A stretch of DNA of 58,159 nt, taken from the NCBI GenBank assembly GCA_013286235.1, contig JABDGE010000014.1:1-58159 (forward strand), in the 5' to 3' direction. Made by a program: the position numbers and the translations under genes. Of the stretch, positions 24,394 through 34,633 are shown in pieces (the stretch's first letter is position 1; every line of letters begins with the position of its first letter). The notes below the pieces were generated by a model. That model was not told the origin of the DNA. It saw only the letters and a program-made list of their open reading frames with translations, and searched no databases. The stretch comes from Bacteroidota bacterium. Lineage in GTDB: Bacteria > Bacteroidota > Bacteroidia > Sphingobacteriales > Sphingobacteriaceae.

Positions 24394-24510
24394 AACGCGG
24401 CGTAAATTACTGTTATTTATGCGTATTGAGAGTCAAGAACCAAGAACCAAGAGTTAAGAGCGGGATACAAGATTTGCGGACTGCTCCAATTCCCGTTTTC
24501 CGGAGAGCAA

Positions 24511-24540
24511 AAAGGGTTTCCCCTTGCGGAGAAACCCTTT
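24511..24540 (-). terminator. intrinsic terminator after susD
   Basis: On the minus strand AAAGGGTTTC and GAAACCCTTT form a perfect ten-pair stem with a ten-base loop, followed by TT, so the transcript ends in a run of five T. It lies 47 bases past the SusD stop and should end the SusC-SusD mRNA. Confidence 0.85.
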
Positions 24541-24586
24541 CATCATTAATCAATTAGCTAAACTCATTTAAAAAAACACAGTTTCC

Positions 24587-26488
24587 TTAGTAGGTGGGAT
24601 TCTGTTTCATGTTCGGATCAAGCGCTATTTCCGACACCGGGAGCGGCAATAGATCTTTTCCAGGCGGGAGATCGTTATAGGTAACACCTTCATAGCCAGA
24701 CAAATCTGCAAAAACAGAAGCAGCAGGGTAATGTGTCGGGCCATACGGAAAAATGATAAATGAGTTGGGCCGTGAACCATAAGGATACGTGCTGGCCGGC
24801 CCGGTGCTCCATAGGTGAATCAATTCCCGGTCGTAAGGTACCCCGGTTGATGCATCGATACCGGCCCTGCGTAACAGGTACATTAAGGAATATTCGCCGG
24901 TAAGCTCATGCCGGTATTCGCTGAATACCATTTGCAACGGATCGGTAATAACAGGAGCCGGAATGGGGTTGCCATTCATGTCGGCCTGCGGCAAATCGCC
25001 GTCCTGAAATGTAGCCGGAGGGTTTCCGTTGAACGCCCTGCTCCGTACTTTCATCATATCGGTCATACCTTGTGTAGTCATCCCAAGGCGAATCTCGCAT
25101 TCAGCCTTTGAAAGCAACACCTCGGCATAGCGCATGAGTACCTGGTTTTGACTGCCAAAGAGCGCTCCCGGACCTGAGCCCCCGGTAAGGGTTGGGTCTC
25201 TCCATTTTTTTGAGCAGCAAAACCCTGAGCGTGGCGTGCCATCGGTTCCGTACCAGGGGTGGGCAAGGGTTCCGTTTGTGTTTATAGGATTGCTTTTAAA
25301 GGTGTTTATAGGTTGGCTTGCGTCGGTATACCGGTAATAGTCGGCCGTGTCGTATGGAGCGGTAGTCTTCGCCATGTAAGCAGCAAAACCGCCTACAACG
25401 TTCGGGTAACCTTTTATGCCGCCCCACTGGGAAGCAATGATCCCCGGGCTTAAATTGGGGTCGCCCGGGCCCATTATGGTTACCACCTTCCTGGTGTCAC
25501 CGGTTTGATAGGAATAATAAAGCGCCGGACTACCATAATCATAACCTTCTCCTGTTATTTCGGAAGGCCAGCTGAAACTGTCAATCCATCCTAATTCGCC
25601 GCCGGGTGGCTGCCAGCTGTCGCCCCAGCTCTGGTTGCCTCCGGTGAGATCGAACTGGATTTCGAAAAGCGACTCGGAATTATTCTGATTGTTGTATTCG
25701 TTCACGTTTACGTACGGCGTTACCAGCGAATAGTTATTAAATTCCTGGTTGCTGAAAGCTTTTAATGCCGCAGTATAATGTGCGGTAGCATTTGCCGGAT
25801 CACTCTCGGCTAACCACATGTCTGCTGAACCTTCATAGGCGTAAGCCGCCCCAGTGGTGGCTCTGCCAAGGTCGGCTGTGGCCAACGCTGTTTTTGATAC
25901 CAGCAAGCCTTCCGCTGCCTGCATATCAGCCACTACCTGTTGAAAAACCTGCAACTGTGTGCTGCGAGCTTGTAAACCGTTGGTTGTTTGGTTCAATTCC
26001 AGGGGAACGCCGCCAAAAGTGCCCGCGAGGTAATAATACATCGTCCCCCGCAGAAAAAGCGCCTCGCCCGTTAAACGGTTGCCCAAAGCGGGCGTAACAA
26101 CGCCGGTAGCCATAGCGGTTTTAATAATAGGCAACGCAACATTTACCCTGGAAATGCCAATATACAGGTTATCCCAAAAATCCGGAAGCGCATCAAAAGT
26201 ACCGGAATACGTATAATTATTCCATGCAATATCGGCTCCGTTGTTAAACCAATCGTGCGGCAGATAATCAGCATAGTACCATAAGCCCTTCTTAAGGAGG
26301 TTACTGTTTTGGTAACTGTCATAAATGGCGTTAACCAATGCTATTATGCTGGCCGATGTGGTAAAAGTGGCAGCGGCAGTGGCCCCAAAAGTATTGGTTT
26401 GGCTCAAAAAGCTCTTTTTACAGCTGAGGGGTATCAGCAGCGCCGTAGCCAGCGTTATAACAATAATTTTTAACTTGTTGACTTTCAT
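24587..26488 (-). CDS. SusD/RagB-type glycan-binding lipoprotein
   Basis: The 633-residue protein has a lipoprotein signal (LLIPLSCKKSFL). The SusD-like TPR fold is shown by AIYDSYQNSNLLKKG, RLTGEALFLRGTMYYYLAGTFGG and the C-terminal VLMRYAEVLLSKAECEIRLG and YRHELTGEYSLMY. SusD proteins cap the SusC barrel and bind the substrate. The gene starts 24 bases after SusC on the same strand. It lies upstream of a terminator. Confidence 0.95.
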   Translation of the reverse strand: MKVNKLKIIVITLATALLIPLSCKKSFLSQTNTFGATAAATFTTSASIIALVNAIYDSYQNSNLLKKGLWYYADYLPHDWFNNGADIAWNNYTYSGTFDALPDFWDNLYIGISRVNVALPIIKTAMATGVVTPALGNRLTGEALFLRGTMYYYLAGTFGGVPLELNQTTNGLQARSTQLQVFQQVVADMQAAEGLLVSKTALATADLGRATTGAAYAYEGSADMWLAESDPANATAHYTAALKAFSNQEFNNYSLVTPYVNVNEYNNQNNSESLFEIQFDLTGGNQSWGDSWQPPGGELGWIDSFSWPSEITGEGYDYGSPALYYSYQTGDTRKVVTIMGPGDPNLSPGIIASQWGGIKGYPNVVGGFAAYMAKTTAPYDTADYYRYTDASQPINTFKSNPINTNGTLAHPWYGTDGTPRSGFCCSKKWRDPTLTGGSGPGALFGSQNQVLMRYAEVLLSKAECEIRLGMTTQGMTDMMKVRSRAFNGNPPATFQDGDLPQADMNGNPIPAPVITDPLQMVFSEYRHELTGEYSLMYLLRRAGIDASTGVPYDRELIHLWSTGPASTYPYGSRPNSFIIFPYGPTHYPAASVFADLSGYEGVTYNDLPPGKDLLPLPVSEIALDPNMKQNPTY

Positions 26489-26512
26489 ATCTTTAATATT
26501 TATAATTTGTCA

Positions 26513-29500
26513 TTAAAACGTTGCGTTTATACCCACTGTGTAATACCTGGACGAAGGATAGATACCATTATCCACGCCGTTTTGAGTCGCATTGCCGCCC
26601 TGCATGCCCACTTCCGGATCAAGCCCTTTGTAGCTTGTAATGGTAAATAGGTTTTGGGACGATAGATAGATCCTTACTTTTGTTACGGCTATTCTTTTCA
26701 CAAGGTCCTGGGGCAGGGTATAACCCACTGTAAAGTTTTTCAACTTCAGGAAACTGCCGTTTTCAATGTAGGCGCTTGAGGCGACACTGTTGTTGATAAC
26801 ATTGTCATTGGTGTTAATAGCGGCGTAAGTATTTGAATGGTTTTGGGGTGTCCAGGCGTTTTGGTAGTATTGCTCGCTGATATTCTGAATGCCGACGAAA
26901 CCCTGGTTTTGGAAGGTTTCGAGCTGATCTTCCTGGTAGTCGAATATTTTGTTCCCGTAAACACCATAAAAGTAGGCGATAAAGTCCCACGCTCTGTAAG
27001 ATGCAGTCAGGTTTAAGCCCCCGTAAAATTTAGGGATCGGGCTGCCGAGCGAGGTTTCGTCCTGCGTACTCCCGGCTACTACCGCCCCAAGATGGTTTAT
27101 GTCTGCAAATAAACGGTCACCCGGTCCGGTAACGCTGCTATAGTAGTAAGCGTAGCCCTTAAGCTGTGCCTGTGCATTTAATGCGTCGATCTGTGCCTGG
27201 CTTTGTATGATGCCGTCGGATACATATCCATAAAATTCGCCTACCGGCTGCCCTATATTAGTTTCAGAAAAAGGGTTCCAGCCGTGGCCATTTAAAGTGA
27301 GGCCGCCAAAATTCGATATCTCGTTTGTTCCCGAGGTTATGCTGGTCAATTTATTGTCGAGCGTTGAAAAAGTAAGCAAGGCGCCGAATCTGAAGTCTTT
27401 ACTGACGTTATGGTGGTAATCTATTGTCAGCTCAAGGCCCCTATTGTCCATGCTGCCAACATTTTCAGTTAAATATTGATAACCGGTTGCAGCTGGAACC
27501 TCCAGGTTTAACAGGAAATCTTTTGATTTCCTGTCGTAATAATCCGCAGTCAGATCGAGGTCGCCGTTTAAAAACGAAATATCTATGCCTCCGTCAGCCT
27601 GTGTGTCGGTCTCCCATTTGAGGCCGGTGTTTGGCGGCTGTTCAGCCGCGTAACCATTTTGGTATATCTTGTCGAAGGGATAACCAAGGTTATCGTCGGG
27701 TGTACCAATCCCTCCCGGATTAAATGATGCCGGACGGTTTCCTACAAATAATGCCTGGTATTGGAAGGGGTTTATAGCGCCCTGGTTACCGGTTTCTCCA
27801 TAAGTGGCCCTTAGTTTTAAGTCGTATAACCAGGGAATGTCCTTCAAAAAGGATTCCTGTTTCGCCTTCCAGGTAAATGCGCCTGAAGGAAAGGTGCCAT
27901 ATTGATTTTGAGAGTCAAATTTGGATGACCCGTCTCTTCTTATAATTCCGGTTAAAATATACCGGTTGTCATAGGTATAGGTTAGCCTTGCAAATTCCGA
28001 TGCCAGCGTAGTAATGTTCTGGCCATTACCGCTATCCGTACCCGGAGGATTATTTGCTTGCAACTCCAGGGTCGTTACCTGGGATAGATCCTGGATGGTG
28101 TTATTTGGAGGAATACCCGATCCGGCCATACCGTCCCATATGGTCTTCTGCCCGGAGAAACCGCCAACAAAATTTATGGTGTGTTTTCCAAAAGTCCTGT
28201 CGTATGAAATGGTGTTCTCTAACAGCCAGTCCATGGTTTGTTGAATGTTTTGGCTGTAATAACCGTAATTGATCTTGGCGCTTTGTCCATACTGATCATT
28301 TTCACGCAGATCAGTAGGCTGATCATAAATGTCCGAGTTAAAACTTGCGTTTACGCCTCCGTTTGTTTTGATCTTAAGTCCCGGCAGGAGCGTAACTTCC
28401 AGCGAGGTATTGGCCAGCACGAAATTATTCGAAGGATAATTCCGGTTAGTTTCAATAGAGTAAACTGGGTTGCTATAACTCAATACATCGGTGTAAATCG
28501 GGTTAAAAAAGCCGTAATTGCCTTGCGCATCCTTTACCTGGTTGGTGAGCTTGTTGCCTCCATCAAGGGTTGGGGGCAATTCAGTTAATTGAACTAAACT
28601 GCCGGTACCATACGGGTTGTTACCTTGCGCATAGGTATATTTAACGTTTGTTGATGTTTTAAGCCATTTAGCAGGCTGGGCATCCACGCTGGTGCTAACC
28701 GTAGCCCTGTGAAAATAAGAGTCTAACACAATTCCGTCCTGGTTGTAGTAGGCGAGAGAGGCTGCCGCCTGAATTTTATCGTTGCCGCCACGTACCGCTA
28801 CATCGTAGTTCTGGGTTTCCCCGTTGCCATATACCGCATTTTGCCAGTTGATATTGGTAAGAGATGCAGGATTGGCCCATCCCGAAAATGTCGCAAAATC
28901 GCTGCCCGGAATCGCGGCCTGTGCATTGGCCAGTGTAGCAAATTGGTCGGCATTCAGTACCTGGTATTCTTTTGGCTTACTTTGCAACTGGCTGTATGCA
29001 TCTGCTGAAACCTGTACGCCGGTCTTTTTGCCTCTTTTGGTGGTTATCAGCACCACGCCGTTTGCAGCCCTGATACCATAAATTGCGGTTGATGCCGCAT
29101 CTTTCAATATATCGATGGTGGCAATGTCACTGGGGTTAATGTTGTTAATCCCCCCTGCATCTAAAGGATAGCCGTCGACTACGTATAAAGGTGTGTTACC
29201 ATTGCTCGCGAGGCTGCCGGTGCCCCTGATCAACACCGTAATATTGCCGCCGGGGGAACCATCATTATTGGTAACCTGAACACCAGCCGCACGGCCTTGT
29301 ATGGCCTGGTCTGCCGAAGTTACCGGCATGCTTTCAATAGTTGAAGCGCTAACTGAACTTACAGCCCCGTTTACGTCCCCGCGTTTTGCGGTACCATAAC
29401 CAATAACAACTACTTCGTTTAAAGCGCTGGGCGACGGCGCCAACTTGACAGCGATTACATCGCTGCTGCCTACAACAACTTCCTGGGTTGTGTAGCCGAT

Positions 29501-29758
29501 ATAGCTAAATATTAGTGTGGCATTAGCCGGGGCCGACAACTTAAAGTTACCGGCCGCACCAGTGACCGTGCCTGTTGTAGTCCCTTTAATCTTAACAGTA
29601 ACACCTGGTATGGGAGTGCCGTCGTCGGCGGCTGTCACATTACCTGTAATTTGCCGGTTTTGTGCAAAAGCACCCAGGCAAATGAATATAGTAAACAAAA
29701 AGGCCAGTATTGGTCGTTTGCAACTATTCAACTTGGTAAAAAGTACATTTTTAGTCAT
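26513..29758 (-). CDS. SusC/RagA-type TonB-dependent transporter
   Basis: The 1081-residue protein has a signal peptide, a carboxypeptidase-like domain (ITGNVTAADDGTPIPGVTVKI), the plug domain (VVVIGYGTAKRGDVNGAVSS, QAIQGRAAGVQV, DAASTAIYG) and a beta-barrel ending in a terminal Phe (YYTVGINATF). It imports bound oligosaccharides across the outer membrane. With SusD it forms a polysaccharide-utilisation pair. A 790-base upstream gap holds two putative regulatory repeats. Confidence 0.96.
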   Translation of the reverse strand: MTKNVLFTKLNSCKRPILAFLFTIFICLGAFAQNRQITGNVTAADDGTPIPGVTVKIKGTTTGTVTGAAGNFKLSAPANATLIFSYIGYTTQEVVVGSSDVIAVKLAPSPSALNEVVVIGYGTAKRGDVNGAVSSVSASTIESMPVTSADQAIQGRAAGVQVTNNDGSPGGNITVLIRGTGSLASNGNTPLYVVDGYPLDAGGINNINPSDIATIDILKDAASTAIYGIRAANGVVLITTKRGKKTGVQVSADAYSQLQSKPKEYQVLNADQFATLANAQAAIPGSDFATFSGWANPASLTNINWQNAVYGNGETQNYDVAVRGGNDKIQAAASLAYYNQDGIVLDSYFHRATVSTSVDAQPAKWLKTSTNVKYTYAQGNNPYGTGSLVQLTELPPTLDGGNKLTNQVKDAQGNYGFFNPIYTDVLSYSNPVYSIETNRNYPSNNFVLANTSLEVTLLPGLKIKTNGGVNASFNSDIYDQPTDLRENDQYGQSAKINYGYYSQNIQQTMDWLLENTISYDRTFGKHTINFVGGFSGQKTIWDGMAGSGIPPNNTIQDLSQVTTLELQANNPPGTDSGNGQNITTLASEFARLTYTYDNRYILTGIIRRDGSSKFDSQNQYGTFPSGAFTWKAKQESFLKDIPWLYDLKLRATYGETGNQGAINPFQYQALFVGNRPASFNPGGIGTPDDNLGYPFDKIYQNGYAAEQPPNTGLKWETDTQADGGIDISFLNGDLDLTADYYDRKSKDFLLNLEVPAATGYQYLTENVGSMDNRGLELTIDYHHNVSKDFRFGALLTFSTLDNKLTSITSGTNEISNFGGLTLNGHGWNPFSETNIGQPVGEFYGYVSDGIIQSQAQIDALNAQAQLKGYAYYYSSVTGPGDRLFADINHLGAVVAGSTQDETSLGSPIPKFYGGLNLTASYRAWDFIAYFYGVYGNKIFDYQEDQLETFQNQGFVGIQNISEQYYQNAWTPQNHSNTYAAINTNDNVINNSVASSAYIENGSFLKLKNFTVGYTLPQDLVKRIAVTKVRIYLSSQNLFTITSYKGLDPEVGMQGGNATQNGVDNGIYPSSRYYTVGINATF

Positions 29759-30022
29759 TTTGATTTACTTAGGTTTTGAATTTTTAGTTGATTTTGTTTG
29801 AAGTTTGTTGGTTTGGCTTGTTGTTTTTTAATTGATTTTGTTGAACGTCGGTATTTTGAATTTTTGGGTTGATTTATTGGTTACGTGATTTGAAGGCATA
29901 GAAATCATTTCTTCAAATGACTGTTTAGCCATGTCATAAATTTTGACAGTTTATTTTTTGGTTATCAAATTGTAATGGATACAGTTATCAGAATGTGAAA
30001 TTATAGCAGTTATTTTATGTCG

Positions 30023-30060
30023 TGTAACAGTATTGTTAATGTTTATACAACAAATGTTAC
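30023..30060. promoter_or_regulatory. putative regulator site, copy 1, upstream of susC
   Basis: TGTAACAGTATTGTTAATG continues into TTTATACAACAAATGTTAC. It differs from the copy at 30462-30499 at two positions. The ends (GTAAC and GTTAC) are inverted and the core carries two ATGTT steps 15 bases apart. It lies 265 bases upstream of SusC. The hybrid two-component regulator at 34634 is the natural candidate, by inference. The rest of the 29759-30547 gap is AT-rich and shows no gene. Confidence 0.55.
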
Positions 30061-30260
30061 CTAACATTCAAAAAGGTATCTTTCAGCTAATTAATTGCTA
30101 TTAATGACAGGGTTGAAAGTAAAATAGTCCTTTCCGGGCTCATTTTACAGCGTAGATTGAGCTTTTAATTCATTGAAATTTGATCGTGAATTATTAGACA
30201 TTCCCGACACGAGGGCGCCCTTTGGTTTCGGCTTTTGTGGCCTGGCGCATGCAAAAAAAA

Positions 30261-30285
30261 GCGCTCCGTATCTCACACGGAGCGC
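30261..30285 (-). terminator. intrinsic terminator for the GH31 operon
   Basis: On the minus strand a perfect nine-pair stem GCGCTCCGT/ACGGAGCGC with a seven-base loop is followed by eight T. It lies 263 bases past the GH31 stop, which implies a long 3' UTR containing the second regulatory copy. Confidence 0.88.
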
Positions 30286-30461
30286 GGGGTTTCCCTCAGG
30301 GCTTTATCAACTAAACCTCAATTAAATGCTTTCATTCAACCGGGTAATCTTTGTTCAGGATAAAATTTCATACTGGTTTGATGCTTCAGTTCAACCCGCT
30401 CTAAAGTTTCATAAAACCTTTCTTATTTCATTTGTGAAATTACAAGACCTAACTCTTGCGC

Positions 30462-30499
30462 TGTAACAGTTTTGTTAATGTTTACACAACAAATGTTAC
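30462..30499. promoter_or_regulatory. putative regulator site, copy 2, between GH31 and susC
   Basis: The second copy of the 38-base site reads TGTAACAGTTTTGTTAATG then TTTACACAACAAATGTTAC. It lies between the GH31 stop and its terminator, 704 bases upstream of SusC. Confidence 0.55.
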
Positions 30500-30547
30500 A
30501 AGCCTGATAAATCGTCGGGATCGGCCCGTTCCAGCCAAAACTCTGCC

Positions 30548-32971
30548 TTATTTTAACTTGACTGTTATTGCTTTCCCCTGGTAGCTAACGCTTTTGTCGG
30601 CATTTCCAGTAACGCCGCCATCCGCCCCATGCCCCGGTTTTACCAAAACGATATTGAACTTGCGCTTTGTCACCATGCCCGAAAAAGTTCCCGTGCGATC
30701 AGATAGCTTGAGCAGGCGTAACTTATCATTCCATTTAATGGTAACAGTTGAAGACTTTCCTTTTTCGTAATTGTAATTATCGTTTTCGTCTTCATAAAAT
30801 TTGAATTCAGCGTTGGCGCCGGGGTAAATGCGTAACTCAATTGCGTCACCCGGGTTTTCGGTTGCATATTCGATATTTGGCCCCATCGGCACAATGGAGC
30901 CTGCCCTCACATACAGAGGCATCATATCGATCGGCGCCTCAGCGTCAATGGTTTGGCCACCATTGAGGGGCTCGCCGGTCCAAAAGTTGTACCACCTGGC
31001 GCCTTCGGGCAGGTAAACCTTTCTTGTTTTCATTTCGCTGCTGCCGCTTTTGCCAGTGTAGAGTTGCTGTGTTACAGGGTTTACCAAAAAAGCCGGTCCA
31101 AACATATACTGATCAGGAATATTATAGACATTTTTATCATTCCTGAAATCAAAACTCAAGGCCCGCATGATGGTATAATTTTCACGGGTTACTTTAGCGG
31201 CCAATGAATAGTTGTACGGCAACAAACGATAACGAAGCTTATCATATTTTAGCAGGATAGCTTTGGTTTTATCATCCCAATTGTCTGAAAAAAGCGCTCT
31301 TTCGCCTTTGCCATGTATGCGGAATATCGGGCAGAAAGTACCAAACTGGAACCAGCGGATAAAGAGCTCACGCTGTTGCGGATCCTTCCAATCAGGAATT
31401 CCTTCAGGCGACGTATGCGAAATATATCCGCCTATATCCGAGGTCCAATAGGGCATGCCGGATACGCAGGCATTGATCCCCTGCGGCACCTGCGATTTTA
31501 ACGCCCGGAACGTGGTGGTAACGTCCGAGGACCATAAAGTAACGGCAGCACGTTGTGATCCGGCAAATGCCTGTCGCACCAAAAAGAAGGCGCGTTTGCC
31601 GGCAATATCGTTTCTCCAGCCTTTATATAAGCCCTTGGCATGCTCCAAAGCATAGCTGTTAAAGAAGTCGATGCCTTTACCAACAGAAAAATCAGCTTTA
31701 CGGCGCTCATCCAACAGGCTGCCATTGTCGGGTTCGCATTGGTCAACCCACCAGGCGTCCCAGCCATAGCGTTTTATCAAGCTGTCCCTGGCCTGCGCCC
31801 AATAAAGATCCCTGGCTTTGGGGTTGTGCGCGTCATAATAGGTATCGAACGTGTGGGTAACAAAGTTGTCCCAGGTAATGCTTGTCAAAAATCCTTTGCT
31901 TTTTAAGGCGTCAAAGTCATTGGTCCCGCTGCCAAACACCGGCCAGATCGATATCATGGCATGCATATTGGCTTTATGCAATTCGTCGATCAGGGCTTTC
32001 GGGTCGGGATAGCGTTCCTTATTCATGATATGTGATCCGATGGGAAGCGGAGACCACCAGTACCAGTCCTGCACCACAGCATCAACCGGGATGTGATTGT
32101 TACGGTAGTGATCCTTTACACCCAGTATCTCAGCCTGGGTTTTATACCTGTCCTGCGACTGAAACAGCCCGAACGCCCATTTTGGATACATTGGCGCTTT
32201 GCCCGTTGCCGTTCTGTACAGGTCAATGATGCGGTCAAAACCGGGGCCGTAAAAAAAGTAATAGTCGATCATTTTGCCGCTTTCGGATACATATTTGTAC
32301 TGGGTGTTATTAGCTTCGGCGCCATAAAAGTTCGAAGCGGAGTAATTATCCCAAAGCAAACCATAACCTTTTGTTGATAACATAACAGGTATTGCGCCCG
32401 TCATGTATTTGATAAGCATACTTTGGTTTCGGCCTTTGTAATTGATCGATAGGGTATCTTCCGGGTGGCAGCCTAAACCAAAAAGCGCCTCATCAGCTGG
32501 GGAGTTAAATGCGGTTGTGCAATTGTAAGTACCAATACCAGCAATAGTTGCCGCATTCATGGTCTTATTCTCGCTTGTTTCCGCGTTTATGATATTTCCC
32601 TTCAGATCGGTATAGGTGATGGCATTGGTAGCTTTATTTATCGTTATTATTAGCTTAGCTGTAACAATAATAACGTCTCCGCCATGCTGCTCCGATACCC
32701 TAAAAGGCGCTTTTTCTTTCCATAAGTTATTAACGGTCAAAGAGTGCTTTTCGGGAAAAGTATTAAAAATGGTGTATTTCACTTCGATAATATCGGCCTT
32801 GCATACCTTAATCTCCATCAAGCCCTTGTCCAGCTTAAATACCACGCCGTCCGCTTTTTTTGCATAAGAAATTACCGAGGCCCTTGTAATTTTCACCGAT
32901 AACAAGCTTAATACCAAGATGATGATACACTTTATTTTATTGGCCTTTTGGGATTTTAATTTTATTTGCAT
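30548..32971 (-). CDS. GH31 alpha-glycosidase
   Basis: The 807-residue protein has an export signal and the GH31 layout: a beta-sandwich N-terminal domain, then a TIM barrel. The likely nucleophile is the Asp near 409 in WWVDQCEPD. The likely acid/base is the Asp near 482 in LWSSDVTTTF. The PYWTSDIGGY motif follows. The C-terminal part has the domain of the GH31/DUF5110 type (YVRAGSIVPM). It acts on alpha-glucosides or alpha-xylosides. It is followed by a terminator and lies 42 bases downstream of the epimerase gene, so both are probably one operon. Confidence 0.92.
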   Translation of the reverse strand: MQIKLKSQKANKIKCIIILVLSLLSVKITRASVISYAKKADGVVFKLDKGLMEIKVCKADIIEVKYTIFNTFPEKHSLTVNNLWKEKAPFRVSEQHGGDVIIVTAKLIITINKATNAITYTDLKGNIINAETSENKTMNAATIAGIGTYNCTTAFNSPADEALFGLGCHPEDTLSINYKGRNQSMLIKYMTGAIPVMLSTKGYGLLWDNYSASNFYGAEANNTQYKYVSESGKMIDYYFFYGPGFDRIIDLYRTATGKAPMYPKWAFGLFQSQDRYKTQAEILGVKDHYRNNHIPVDAVVQDWYWWSPLPIGSHIMNKERYPDPKALIDELHKANMHAMISIWPVFGSGTNDFDALKSKGFLTSITWDNFVTHTFDTYYDAHNPKARDLYWAQARDSLIKRYGWDAWWVDQCEPDNGSLLDERRKADFSVGKGIDFFNSYALEHAKGLYKGWRNDIAGKRAFFLVRQAFAGSQRAAVTLWSSDVTTTFRALKSQVPQGINACVSGMPYWTSDIGGYISHTSPEGIPDWKDPQQRELFIRWFQFGTFCPIFRIHGKGERALFSDNWDDKTKAILLKYDKLRYRLLPYNYSLAAKVTRENYTIMRALSFDFRNDKNVYNIPDQYMFGPAFLVNPVTQQLYTGKSGSSEMKTRKVYLPEGARWYNFWTGEPLNGGQTIDAEAPIDMMPLYVRAGSIVPMGPNIEYATENPGDAIELRIYPGANAEFKFYEDENDNYNYEKGKSSTVTIKWNDKLRLLKLSDRTGTFSGMVTKRKFNIVLVKPGHGADGGVTGNADKSVSYQGKAITVKLK

Positions 32972-33013
32972 TGATGTAATAGGTTGTTTATTAAAATTGT
33001 GATTTTGCGGTGT

Positions 33014-33967
33014 TCAATTTTTAAACTGGTAGCTGTAAATTGTTCTGTATACCTGGCCTGGCCTTAATGCACTTAACGGACACCCGGGCGGGGTAGGCAG
33101 GCCAGAAAAATGGCGGATTCTCATAGCGAAAGCCGTATGGGAATCGTCTTTATCACTATCCTTATTGACTGGTTTGCTTTTCATAAAGTTGCCGCTATAA
33201 AACTGCAATCCCGGCTGATCGGTAAATATTTCCATTATTACACCACTTTTATCGCCTCTTATCCTTGCTACCGGGGTCCTCGAGGAATGCTTGTTCAGTA
33301 CAAAGTTATGGTCGTAACCATTGCCATTCGCCAACTGCACATGGTGGTCATTGATGCGTGAGCCTATCGTTGCCGAATTCCGGAAGTCGAAAGGCGTGCC
33401 GGTCACAAATTCTATTTCGCCCGTAGGCGACATGTTAGCGTCAACCGGCATATATCTGTCGGCTTTTATCCATACCTGGTGATTTAATATATTACCGCTG
33501 TTCCTTCCATTCAAGTTAAAAAAGGAGTTATTTGCCAGGTTCATAACGATTGTTTTATCCGTAGTGGCTTCATAAACTATCCTAAGGCTATCATCGTCAT
33601 TTAGCACGTAATTACGCTTTACCGTTAAGTTCCCGGGGAAATTTCCTTCCATACTTCTTGAAAAATACTTCAAGCCGACAGTATGGACGTCGTATTGCTC
33701 AACATCCCAAACCGCAGCGTGGGAATTGTTCTTACCGTCATACAGCGCGTTTGGCTTATCATTACCGCCTATTACCTCAACCATATTCCCCTGACGGTCC
33801 GGGATTAACAAACTCACCAGCCTGGCGCCGCAATTGCTTATCGTCGCTTCTAAACCATTTTTATTTTTTAGTTTATGCAAGTGTATTAAGCCCCCGCCCT
33901 CCATGTTCTTATAATTTGCAGGAACCGGTTCCCTTGCGCTGGCTATTTGCAAACTATTGTTCATCAT
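33014..33967 (-). CDS. galM: aldose 1-epimerase
   Basis: The 317-residue GalM-type protein interconverts alpha and beta sugar anomers. The features are TISNCGARLVSLLIPDRQGN at the N-terminus, NNSFFNLNGRNSGNILNH in the substrate region and PVDANMSPTGEIEFVTGTPFDFR. No signal peptide is clear. It lies directly upstream of the GH31 gene on the same strand (42 bases). Confidence 0.92.
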   Translation of the reverse strand: MMNNSLQIASAREPVPANYKNMEGGGLIHLHKLKNKNGLEATISNCGARLVSLLIPDRQGNMVEVIGGNDKPNALYDGKNNSHAAVWDVEQYDVHTVGLKYFSRSMEGNFPGNLTVKRNYVLNDDDSLRIVYEATTDKTIVMNLANNSFFNLNGRNSGNILNHQVWIKADRYMPVDANMSPTGEIEFVTGTPFDFRNSATIGSRINDHHVQLANGNGYDHNFVLNKHSSRTPVARIRGDKSGVIMEIFTDQPGLQFYSGNFMKSKPVNKDSDKDDSHTAFAMRIRHFSGLPTPPGCPLSALRPGQVYRTIYSYQFKN

Positions 33968-34633
33968 AATTACTGATTTGGGTCAAGGCAAATCATGGTT
34001 TAAATTGACTATCCATATGAGGTATCGCGAAATTCTTGCTTATTTGTCCTTTCCAAAATTCAATACCAGGCAAAAAAAAATGCAAATCGGACGATAAAGA
34101 CAGTAAGAATCTGTTTTCGCACATCTTTTGCAGCTGTATTTATTTTATCCGGGATATTTCAGCCTTGGAACAGCATATCAAGGGCTAAAACTAATGCTGT
34201 TTTTTAAAAATGAATAACAAGATTCATAATAAGAATAACAAAAATGTTTAATTTGGGGGTTAATTGCGTCCTTTTTTCGGCGTTTGCCATTTATTATCAC
34301 AAACAGGCCTTTTAGGGGCTACATAGCCAGGAAAGTTTGTTATTGAATATTTGATACAAAAATAGTATCAGGGTTTTCCGGCCGATTAATTTTCATTATT
34401 TCGGTGACTAACGTGCCGGGGTTGTTTTGAGCCGGTGATATTTTAAAACCACCTAAAAGAAGGCTATGAAAAGCGTATATACTTCGTTCAGCAAGTGCCT
34501 TTCAGGAAATTGTTGTGGAAACCAATAAATGAGCGATTTTGCAATCCAAATGGTGAAAGGGTATTGCACATGCATTTGCGGAGACACTCATGTGCCGTTC
34601 TTGTTCCGGATGGAATCATTGAGGCTGCGGCAA
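33968..34633. other. intergenic region upstream of the epimerase gene
   Basis: The 666-base gap between the regulator (which ends here) and the epimerase start holds no convincing gene. It is AT-rich and contains promoter-like stretches, but I see no clear TTTG/TANNTTTG pair and no long hairpin. An open frame at 34495-34713 extends into the regulator gene from the opposite strand and is not supported. Confidence 0.5.
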
